Positions 46,601 through 57,000 of a stretch of 64,000 nucleotides of DNA are shown here, in pieces; the stretch's first letter is position 1; the number at the start of each line of letters is the position of its first letter. This DNA comes from Mytilus trossulus (taxonomy: Eukaryota > Mollusca > Bivalvia > Mytilida > Mytilidae): assembly GCF_036588685.1 (NCBI RefSeq), contig NC_086373.1:51405164-51469163 (forward strand), read 5' to 3'. Under the pieces are notes generated by a model that had not been told where the DNA came from, searched no databases, and saw nothing but the letters and a program-made list of their open reading frames with translations. A program made the translations under genes and the position numbers.

Positions 46601-49600
46601 GCCAAACTGGAAGAAAAAGTATGGCTTATGAAAATACTTAGTGAAATAATTAAATGAAAATAGAGAATGCGGAAGGTAAACCCATTAAAAAGGGTTGTAA
46701 ACTTTGTCTGAATTTAATACGCTTTTTTTAATGTACCTACAAAATGTTGGCAGGACCCGAAAATGGGGGATATACCTCCGAACAACTTCACAGTGATAGG
46801 TACACTGTTCTATCTGTGAAGTTTGTAGGTCTGGATCTGGGTTGACAATTTTACGAGGAGTTGATTACACGAAATAGGGAACGTCTTTTGTAAATTTTTC
46901 CTGAAAAATATGCCACAATTATCCAACATTTGAGAATAATTAAAAAATTTGTCAAACAATTACATATGATCAAGTGTGCAACCTTTCTGTGGAGTTTTAT
47001 GGATCTGGATTGAAAACTGTATGAATAGTAGATAACACTAAAAAGGTACCCATTTTTCTCTTCCAGCTCGACCCGGCAAAATCAAAAGGTTATTACAAAC
47101 TTCACTACATGAGAAAGACAGAGCGTTCAATACAAGTTTCAAACACGTTTAGTAACTTGTTGTTATACTTAGATCTTGTTATCAAGAAGAGTCTGAGTAT
47201 TGCATTTGAGCGCTTTGTTGCTTTGCGTAACTACAACTCATTGAAATAATAACTTTTTATTGTTGCTTATACGTGGTTTCGTCCAACAACACTGATCCAA
47301 AACAACTTACGTGGATATGAACAACTAAGCAACATTAGCTTCATTGGTTTCGTCGATAAAAAGACGAACATTCATTTTGGAAGTCAAATTTTGCAAAAGT
47401 TAAATGTAGATGGTTTCATTAATCTTGAAAAAATGGACGGGAATCATGTTGAATATTTTGTTGAATGATGTAGTCGTCATTTTAAAAAGGTTTTCAATTG
47501 TTTGGTGAGGGCTTGCGTTCGTCTTGCCATCTGAAACTTTCAAGCAAGTGTACGTACTAATGGAAACTATTTATACCTAACAATAAGAGTTTTAAACACT
47601 TTTGTATCACGTTTGGTGTTTCTTACAATTATAATTTTATTTGATTATAGATCCACCACCAAAATTTAGACGAATAAGATGGAATGGAATAAAAACACTG
47701 ACATGGACACGTAATATTATTGAAAAAGTAAAGAAATCGGCATTAAAAGAAAAAGCTTCGAATCAGTCAATACACAACATCAATCTATTTCAACTATGGC
47801 GATTAATAGGTGTATTAAAACATTGCTTTCTAAACTGCCGGTACGGTCATTGTTCATTTGCTTGTAGTGGTAGAGAATTCACAAGATTTATAAGCCATGC
47901 AGAAGGATGCAGATATAGAACAATCAAGTGTTCAAACAAAGCTTGCCAGACTTTCCTTCCGAAATGGTGTGTCGATAAACATGTCGAGGAATGTCCACTA
48001 ACCAGGATAACTTGTCCATCAGCTGGATGCGGAAAGAAAATCATAAGATGTCGAATAGAACAACACTTGTTTAAATGTCAACATCGCACTATTTTTTGTC
48101 CGAACAACCATTATGGATGTGCCCAACGACTTACACAAAAAGACGCCTTCAAACATTCAGAGATCTGTTTGTTTGCTTCATTTCTTTGCAATAAATGTGG
48201 TCAAACAATAATGAAAAAAGACATACATGAACATGAGAAGTATTGTATAAAGTCTGAAACAAAATGCAAGCTTTGTAAAAAAACGATGATTCGTGAAGAA
48301 GAGCTTTTTCACTTGGACGATTGCGAAATGGCGGTTGTCTCTTGTCCAAACATAGGTTGTGGAAAAACAATGGCCAGGCACAAAATTTCAAAACACAAGT
48401 TGATATGCTTACTCACGAATATCAGTTGTCCAAATTCTGAAAGGGGATGTAACGCCAGAGATAAAAGAATAAGTATACAAAATCATACATCATGGTGTCC
48501 ATTTAGACTCTCACAATGTGAGTTTTGTGGGAGAAAATTTATTTTCAAGACACTTAATTTCCACATTAAAAACTGTCAGACGAAGAAGATATGTCAATTA
48601 TGCGGATCGTCCGTTCCTAGGTAAAGATATTTAATGTAAGCTACGAAAAGGCAAATCGTCAAAATGAACAAATAAGACCATGGGCGACATAAAATTATGC
48701 ACTATAATCTACAAAGCAGAAAATACACGATACAAATCGTATCAAGTATTTGGAAGGGTAAACTGTTCCTGTTTTCAAGGGTTTTATTTGATAAATTGTT
48801 GACCACAGCTGAAAGATGTATTGTAAACAAGGATTGTGTATCAAGCTGAAATACTATTTTAAGTTACATTTTACAGACTTATTGTCACTTTTTTACAATC
48901 ATTTCCGGTCTAATTAAGGATACGTATACAATTTAATTACAAACATAAGATTTAAATCTCGAGGTTATGGGTCAAGGTTATAAAATTGTAAACCCTCAGC
49001 TCTTTGTGGTATTAATGTACAATTCTTTTGATATAATGAATTTATTTGTATTTTTGTATTTTTGTATTTTATTTTAGGTCAACTTGGGGAACTCACGAGC
49101 GTACATGTCAAAAGAATTACAGGTCTTCACCTGATGATGGTTGTCATGTGAGAACTGGCACATTGGAAGACAACAAAGAGTTATGTATGGAACATGATCA
49201 CACTCCTCCAGTAGTAAGTCTTCTGAATTATACTTTTTGAGAGTGAAAATGTGCACAAACGGGGATAATTCTATATAAAAGGCAACCAGCCATTTTTATT
49301 TCGGGTGTGATATGTGAAATGACAAAAGTTTTATTACCTTATGTTGAGTAGGAATTTTATTGATCACAAAAATTAATTGGTTAAACCAAACATGGAATAC
49401 AAATGCTTTAATGATAACTTTACATGCAGATAAACAACCTCTTCAAGTGTCAACATGCCATCATTTGAAAATATTCTTTTTGCGGACCACTAAATATATA
49501 ATTATGTATTTACTTTTTTTCCGTGAAAATTTACGACTTTTTATATTACCGACACTATTAACTGATTAAATTTTGAAATGCTATTTTCGCAAGAACTATT

Positions 49601-50543
49601 TACTTTAATTCAAAAAGATTAATTATGAATGGAATACATCGAGCGTTCTTTCTTTATGTTGTTTTAATTTGCAGGAGCAACCTGGTTTAGATTTACCAGA
49701 TGGCCCAGCACTTTCTCCCCCGCATGAAGAGCTTCCTAAAAGTAAGAACATATTTTTTTTATTTGAAAGTTTTCGTCTAATTTGTTATAAAAAAAACAAA
49801 GCAATTTTATCTTCAGTAAAATTTATTTCCAAGTCTACCACGAATTTTAAGCGTCTGGTCACTTCCGTCTAAAGGAAATTATAAGCCAGGAGCTACTCAA
49901 ATGGTCGTCTTTTGTTATCAATATTCAATCTCAATTAGTTCCTGTTTGGTTTATTTTTTTATTTTAGAATTGTGTACGATTAAGAACTACACAGCGTATA
50001 GACAGTTATCTGGTTCTCACCACTTGGCGTTCGTAGTCCGTCGTCGTCGTCGTCGTCGTCGTCACTAACTTCAACCAAAAATCTTTTATTTTGACCTAAC
50101 TGGTCAAATACCAGCAGTTTTCAAAATGTATACGACGACCCCTCATGCAAACCAACAAACCAAAATATCAAACATGGCCATAATCTTCCGCACTATTTTA
50201 GGTCTTCATCTTGAAAGTCCGATTAATATACATGTAAATGAAACGAAATATAGGCGTAACTTTAGATACCCAAAATCACAAAAACCAAGAGTTTATATCG
50301 TCATAATATTTTTTGATATAACTAGATTGCAATTGAATAATTTTAGGTGATCCTTTAGCCAATCATCATTCTACTCATGGAACAAGTACAGTTTCAATTC
50401 GATGGCGACCTAGAACCAGTAGTGACAGTCCAGATAATGGTGGACCGCAGACTTTGGAAGATTTTCTAAAAGAAATTCTCCGCACGAATATCAATGTCTA
50501 TTCGTTCGTCGAAAAGAAACGAAAAGTTGAATTCCGACATTAA
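43184..50543 (+). CDS. Gene A: TIR domain plus TRAF-type zinc-finger protein (610 aa, five exons)
   Basis: Model: exons 43184-43646, 47651-48620, 49078-49213, 49675-49741 and 50347-50543, total 1833 nt. Intron phases are 1, 2, 0 and 1, and every intron is GT-AG. Residues 15-135 form a TIR domain: box 1 'YHVFANYSED', box 2 'DRDGLPGQP' and a box-3-like 'HVWK'. Residues 217 to about 490 hold ten tandem C2HC fingers of TRAF type (C-x2-5-C ... H-x3-C). A short Ser/Asp-rich tail follows. There is no signal peptide, membrane segment, RING or MATH domain. TIR domains mediate adaptor contacts in Toll/IL-1 signalling, and TRAF-type fingers bind signalling partners and regulate ubiquitin ligation. I infer a cytoplasmic immune adaptor. 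The eleventh finger, intact in gene B, has lost its first Cys and its His here. Gene B is the tandem paralogue. Confidence 0.85.
43647..47650. other. Intron 1 of gene A with repeat insertions
   Basis: 4.0 kb long, against 1.5 kb in gene B. Segments around 44760-44860, 46140-46300 and 46880-47150 align by eye with the intron of gene B (54125-54320 and 54820-55140). The extra DNA includes an AGGTCA-rich repeat (44040-44600) and two diverged copies of a 'caattattgg...caaaaggtcctgg' repeat (45010-45190 and 45440-45610). Confidence 0.6.
47651..48620 (+). CDS. Gene A exon 2 (TRAF-type zinc-finger array)
   Basis: 970 nt, starting in the second position of an Asp codon (G|AT) and ending two bases into an Arg codon. 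After a basic helix-like linker ('RRIRWNGIKTLTWTRNI') it encodes nine C2HC fingers, for example 'CPSAGCGKKI...HLFKC' and 'CKLCKKTM...HLDDC', plus the first half of a tenth. The same length as in gene B, with no gaps between the two. Confidence 0.88.
49078..49213 (+). CDS. Gene A exon 3 (finger 10 end, degenerate finger 11)
   Basis: Splicing to exon 2 completes finger 10 ('CQLCGSSVPR|STWGTHERTC'). The following finger retains 'GCHVRTG' and 'DNKELC', but its first Cys and its His are gone compared with gene B. The donor is GTAAGT after 'HTPPV', phase 0. Confidence 0.8.
49675..49741 (+). CDS. Gene A exon 4
   Basis: Small exon, 'EQPGLDLPDGPALSPPHEEL' plus 'PK', Pro/acidic-rich, between a 'taatttgcag' acceptor and a GTAAGA donor (phase 1). 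It shows no sequence similarity to exon 4 of gene B, but the boundary phases are the same. Confidence 0.65.
50039..50063. repeat. (CGT)n microsatellite in gene A intron 4
   Basis: Eight or so uninterrupted CGT/TCG units, about 280 bp before the last exon. Confidence 0.95.
50347..50543 (+). CDS. Gene A exon 5 (C-terminal tail)
   Basis: Opens after 'aataattttag' in phase 1 and runs to a TAA at 50541. The tail contains 'TSSDSPDNGGPQTLEDFLKE', related to 'DSSDDGGPESMEAYVAA' in gene B, then a unique basic end. The shared GGP motif supports the exon assignment. Confidence 0.75.
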
Positions 50544-50924
50544 ACATTTATATCTACAAGACACCTTTTTATTGTTATGATTTTTAGAAATGTCTTAGTC
50601 GCAAGAATCCCATCATGGCAACACAAAGAACTGCTTCGTATTAACTGTCCTAAAGTTTATCTTTTGATGTTATAATAAGTTTAACTGATGCCAATCAAAA
50701 AACTTATCTTGAAAGAACTGAAAAAATTGATTCAAATATATTAGTATATCGTTAACAAGTCAATTATTTCTTGTGATGCATACATCATGAACGTTTGGGA
50801 TTCAATATTTGTAATCATATACATAATCATAAAATTTCGAAGCTCATAAGTAAAGGAAGCTTTTAAAATTGTGGCCAGTTAATCGCAGAGTAAATATGTA
50901 TATGTACTGTGCAGTTACACCACT

Positions 50925-51240
50925 ATCCCAGGATAGGAGGAGTTGGCGCTCATTCAAACTAGTTTTACTTCGCCACATTCTGAAAGTGCCTGTCCCAAGT
51001 CATGAGTCTCTAACTCAGTAATTATAGTTTGTTTTATATCATATTTGTTTTTCATTCATTTTTGTACATAAATAAGGCCGTTAGTTTGTCGCATTTGAAT
51101 TGTTTTACATTTGCCATTTCCATGCCTTTGATAGTTGACTATGCTGTCTTAAAAATTGTTGAATGCCGTACGTATAAGTTAAATTTTGTGTCTCTTGTGA
51201 AAGGTTGACTCATTGGCATTGATACCACGTCTGCTAATTC
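50925..51240 (-). repeat. Dispersed mussel repeat family 1 (reverse, diverged)
   Basis: Contains 'gtgcctgtcccaagtcatga', 'aataaggccgttagtttgtc' and the 'gactcattggcattgatacc' end module. It lies 0.4 kb after the gene A stop codon. Confidence 0.75.
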
Positions 51241-52494
51241 GTATAATAGCTAAAAATTTCAGTGTACGTATTATACAAGTCATTGTTATTAAAGACCTTT
51301 TTGACCAATATTTTGCACTTTCGTTTGTTCCAATCAGGTAAAAGATTAAGAGAAGCGTCTATCATAAAAAAATACTTTCAAGGAAAATAAGTCAGTTGAG
51401 TTTTTATAGGAGTTAGAGCTCTTGACTGTTGATTTTTATCCATTTTGGAGTAAAATTCTTAATTATTTGGTAAATATAGAATAACTGATCAGCAAACTAA
51501 GATCGGCAATTCCGTCAATATGGCTAAATTGGCAGCGAATTACGTATATATGAAATTGATCTGAATCTGCACCTGTTTTACTTATAAAGACATTGTGTAA
51601 TTACATGTTAGGCATAGTCAATCAGATAGCATATTGTTACTTAATGATGCATGTTTTATTATTATGTATTTTATGGTTTTCCCCGCAATTAATGCTGTTT
51701 ATCATTTGTCTTAGGGAAAATATGTTTTTGTTACTACAGCGCTAGCATTTATAAAACTTTCTGCAATAAAGTATTCATGTATTCATGCAAGCATTTAATC
51801 TACTTATCGCTAGCCTGTCAACAGTTATGAGTTTGAACCAAGCTCATGATAAGATAAAACTCCGAACTTATTTGACTTAGATTGCCACTTTTTATGCTGA
51901 ATGTCGGTTGTTTCTTCTGGAAACACTGACGTCTTCCATCATGCATATATTGAGTATATGGATTTAATATAAATGTAGAACATCAGCAAGTTCTTGTTTT
52001 GTTCAATGCGGGGGAAATTACATGTACAAAAAGGACCTTAAATTTACATGTTGAACATCTGTAGCTTTGAATAAAAAATCACACTGTTTGATGAGCCAGA
52101 CACTTGCGCATTATAACAGCACAGAATTTCAATATTGTCAGATCATCATAGTTATGCAAATACAACATGCAATTTTAAAGGTAAACCGTTATCGGTAAAT
52201 GCGTTCACAGCACCACCCATGCAATGGTTTCTACCCGAAAAGGTGTGTCAAGTGAATGTTATCAATACCAGTATAAAGATGGTGTTGCCCTGCTACAAAT
52301 AAAGATATATCAAATACCATGTCCAACCTCCATTGGCTATGACCTTTTCATCAGATTGATATTGCAACTTACTACAGATTTAAAGACGCAGGGTGAAGAA
52401 CTGTATCCTGACTTTCCTCAAGCTAGCCATCCTTTGCTAGTAAGGTCATACTCAAACGTTTAATTTATACATTTACTGTGGAGCTGGATCTGCT
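51241..52494. other. Intergenic stretch between genes A and B
   Basis: No coding frame supported. An AATAAA occurs near 51767 (about 1.2 kb past gene A), but it cannot be assigned with confidence. Confidence 0.35.
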
Positions 52495-52710
52495 TACTGT
52501 GGAGCAGGATCTGCTTACCCTTCCGGAGCATCTGAGATCACCCCTGGTTTTTGATGGGGTTCGTGTTGTTTATTCTTTAGTTTTCTATGTTGTGTCACGT
52601 GTACTATTGTTTTTCTGTTTGTCTTTATTATTTTTAAGCCATGGCGTTGTCAGTTTGTTTTAGATTTAGGAGTTTGACTATCCCTTTGGTATCTTTCGTC
52701 CCTCTTTTAC
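52495..52710 (+). repeat. Dispersed mussel repeat family 3, upstream of gene B
   Basis: 'ggatctgcttacccttccgg' to 'ccctttggtatctttcgtcc'. Preceded by a short local duplication ('gtggagctggatctgcttac' / 'gtggagcaggatctgcttac'). The downstream sequence 'gcttatcaaatactac' onward matches 41950 onward, so the repeat is within the duplicated block. Confidence 0.85.
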
Positions 52711-53564
52711 AGCTTATGAGCTTATCAAATACTACAAAATGATAAGTTCTCGTCAGCTCAACGTATCAGGAAGGATAACTCTGTACTATTTTAACAACTA
52801 GGAAGTATTCAGGATATCACGAAATTTGGTGGTTGGGTAATCCTTGAGGGATAATCTAGGTTTTCATTACTTTAATCTTCATTTTGATCTAAAAACGACC
52901 TCGGATAAAACTAGTGATGTAAGTTTGTTAATATATGTTCTTATCTTTTTTAAATATTTTTAAGTTAAATATTTGTAAAATAAGTATGGGATAATTATTT
53001 TCGGTTAGAAATAATACATGTATATCGGATGTTGATAAATATACCACAGGTAAGAAGTATGTATCTTTTGTGTGTGTATTGACTAAGTTAAAAGATGTAA
53101 CGTTGTGTGTTTATCTGATTAAAATGCATAATTTCAAATATACCATAATCTAAAATCACACGACCTTTACACAGATAAACAGTTATATAAAAAAATATAT
53201 TTACTTTAGAGTCCAATTTTGTTCTATGTGTTTTCGATTTTTAATTTATACAATTTTTTTTTGGAGGGGGGGATGTTAAGAGGTTTTAAGAAACACATCA
53301 TTGAGCAAAAATATGATCACCTTTTTGTTTTGGAATTTCGATGAATGATTTGTCATGCCGACATATGTAATCTGTCATAAAAAAATGTTCCCAACGTAGG
53401 CACACCGTTATTATTACTCAGTATAGATTTAACAGGATCTGTTTGATAAAAAATATCAAATTGTAATAGCATGCACTTATGAGAGTACACAATTTCTTTC
53501 TGAATATGCCTTTTTAAAGAACACTTATATTTTTGTATTTCCGTATTAATTTGAGTGTTAAACA

Positions 53565-53589
53565 ACAATTTTAGATAAACACAGACACA
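53565..53589 (+). promoter_or_regulatory. Candidate 5'-UTR splice acceptor of gene B
   Basis: 'acaacaattttag' then 16 bases to the ATG. Shared with gene A (43165-43183). Confidence 0.4.
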
Positions 53590-54052
53590 ATGAAAAGTAA
53601 ATGGAAGAGCTTTCTACAACTCCAAGACAAACAATACCATGTCTTTGCCAGTTATAGTGAAGATGATAGTGGATTGGTGAACGGCTTGTTACAGCCCTTC
53701 GAGAATAACAATTGTTTGTTCTACAACCCTGATCGAGATGGGTTACCAGGACAACCAATCATGCGCGGTCTTATCGAACAAGGAATAGAACAGTCCAAGA
53801 TTACCATGCTTTTTATCACAAAGAATTTTCTGTCTGATGAGTTGTGTATGTTTATGGCCAATCTTGCTATTTGGAAGTACATGAAAACGAAAGGAATCCA
53901 TCGAGTGTTACCAATCATCCTTCAGCCATGTAAAATACCCAGATATCTTAAGGTTTTAAACTGCATCTATGTCTGGAAATACGCACCTTGCAGATCAAGT
54001 CATATGATGTACCAGACGCAAGCCATTGCTCGACTTACGAAAGCCATGCTAG
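53590..54052 (+). CDS. Gene B exon 1 (TIR domain)
   Basis: 463 nt, ending CTAG|GTAATA. Very similar to gene A exon 1 with mainly conservative changes (ASYS for ANYS in box 1). The same 'LCMFM' replaces the usual W-C-x2-E segment. Confidence 0.88.
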
Positions 54053-57000
54053 GTAATATTTTGTATATACTCTGTTCGTAAATACAATAATTCTCTTATT
54101 TATGTTTGTTTTATTTTATTTTGATAAGGTACATATAGTTTTCATCGAAATTGAAATCATATCAACTTGTTACCTAGAACACATGTGACACTGACTTGTA
54201 AACCTTACTTGAATCTATATGCTGGTGTAGGTGTTTGTTTTGTTTGGTTGTTGTCTCCTTTATTCATTTTATTTAAAGGATTGTTAAGTTTAAGTACATA
54301 AGGAAAAGGAAGTAATTGTAATATCATGATAAGTTAATACAACAAGTTTACGTATATATTTCACATAGAGATATTTGTACACATCGATTACTACATTTAT
54401 TATTACAAAAGGTATTGCATATAAAAAAGGACATAATAATAGGGTACACAAGTATGTAAACATGAAACATAATAAACAAAAACAAAAACAGTTTCATATG
54501 GCCTACACAAACCTTTTTGAAATAAATGAAATAGAAAAAGAAGAATGGTTTAGGAAAAAAAACCTCCTTAGTGAGAGGTGGAGAAATGAAATAGGTTTGT
54601 AAATCTTTGTTTGAAGTTCGAAAGAGATAGATTGAAAACGAAATTTAATTCACATTTTATTTTTTATTATAATGTTCCTGTAAAATGTTGGGGAAATTCC
54701 CCCAAACAACTACATATTAGCAGTTGCACTGTTCTATCTGTGCTGTTTTCAGGATCTTTATTGAAAACTTTAAGGGGAGTTATCTTTACACAAAATAGGG
54801 AATAAAAATTTGAGAATGGGAAAAAATATTAATACAAGTCTATATCAACAAGTCATGAACATCATCAAGTAAGCAACCCTTCGATGATGTTTTATAGATC
54901 TGGATTGAAAACTGTAAAACACTGAAGCCCCACTAAATAGTTACCCATTTTTCTCTACCAGCTCGTCCAACTTAGTGCAATCCGGCTTAAACAACATATT
55001 ATCACAAACAACACTTAGTCTACCTGAGAAAGAGACTGCGTTCAGTACAAATGCAAAACCAGATTGTAGCTTGTTATTTCATGTTTTGGTTAGATTGTGT
55101 GATCATTATGAGTTTGAGTGTGGTATTTAGACACTGTGTTGCTTTGCCTAACTACAACTCTACAACTCAATGGAAAGATAACAACTTTTTTTTTACAGCT
55201 AGTACAGGGTTTTATTGATCAAAACCAAGTCATATGGTATGAACAATCAAACAACTTTTGCCTTCGTAGACTCCATTGAGTAATTTACGAACAATAAACA
55301 ATGGAATTCAAATTTTGCCATAGTTAAAAGTTCATGTTTAATTATTCTCAAAAGAAAATTGAATGTTGTGGTAGATCATAATGAGTAGTGTTTTTTTATA
55401 AAGTTTAACGTAATTGCTTGGGTATAAGTCTTACCAAATGATTTCGATCTAAAATGTGCAACCAAGTACTAACGGAAACTTTGTCAAGGAGTTTAAACCC
55501 TTTTGTATCACGTTTCGTGCTTCTTACAATTATCATTTTATTCTATTTTAGAACCACCACCAAAATTTAGACGAATAAGATGGAATGGAATAAAAACACT
55601 TACGTGGACGCGTAATATTGTCGAAAAAGTAAAGAAATCGGCATTGAAAGAAAAAGCTTCAAATCAGTTAAAACACAACATCAATCCATTTCAACTATGG
55701 CGATTAACGGGTGTATTAAAACATTGCTTTCTAAACTGCCGGTACGGCCATTGTTCGTTTGCTTGCAGTGGAAGAGAATTCACCAGATTTATAAGCCATG
55801 CAGACATATGCAGATATAGACCAATTAAGTGTCCAAACAAAAATTGTCAGACGTTTCATCCCAAATGGTGTGTCGATAAACATGTCGATGAATGTCTTCA
55901 CACCTGGATAACTTGTCCATCAGTTGGATGTGGAGAGAAAATCAGAAGATATCAAATAGAACAACACTTGTTAAAATGTAAACACCGTTCCATTATTTGC
56001 CCAAACCACCATTTTGGATGTGACCAACGACTTACAGGAGAGAACGCTTCCAAACATTCAGAGAACTGTTCATTTGCTTTCATTCTTTGCAATAAATGTG
56101 GTCAAGCAATGACGGAAAAAGACTTGCATGAGCATGAAAAGTTTTGTGTAAAGTCTGAAACAAAATGCAAGCTTTGTAAAAAGACGATGCTTCGTGAAGA
56201 AGAGCCTTTTCACTTGGACGCTTGTTTACTGGCGGACGTCTCTTGTCCAAATATAGGCTGTGGTTTAACCATGAAAAGATACAAAATTTTACAACACAAG
56301 TCAATGTGCTTACATGCAAATATCAGTTGTGCAAATTCTGGAAGGGGATGTAGAACAAGAGACAAACGAATTAATATACAAATTCATATAGCATCATGCC
56401 CTTTTCGAATGTCACAGTGTGAGTTTTGTGGGAGAAAATTTCCTTTCAAAAAACTTAATTCCCACATAAAAAGATGTCAGACGATGAAGATATGTCCATT
56501 ATGCGGATTGATGGTTCCAAGGTAAAATTATTTTAATTTATTTTAAGAAAAAAATTAACATCATTTAATACCAAAATAAAAAGTATACACACAATATACA
56601 TGTAAAAAAGAAGATGAGGTTTGATTGTCAACTATCCACAAAAGACTAAAAAGATAAAGACATTAACAACTATAGGTCATCGTACGGCCTTCAACAATGA
56701 GCAAAGCCCATACCGCATAGTCAGCTATAAAAGGCCCCGATAAGACAATGTAAAACAATTCAAACGAGAAAACGGACTTATTTATGTAAAAACTATGAAT
56801 TTCAAAGAAAACAAATATGTAACACATAAACAAACAACAATCACTGAATTACAGGCTTCTGACTTGGGACAGGCACATATATAAATAATGTGGCGGGGTT
56901 AAACACACAAGATGGCTTCTGAACAAATGTCACGATTCGATATCACATCTAGTGCTTCGGAAGGGTTAACAGTGCTATGGTTGCTTTTAATTTCATAGGT

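Noticed and set aside
47847-48391. Minus-strand frames opposite gene A exon 2 (and 56080-56319 opposite gene B exon 2)
   Set aside because: Shadows of the cysteine-rich coding strand.
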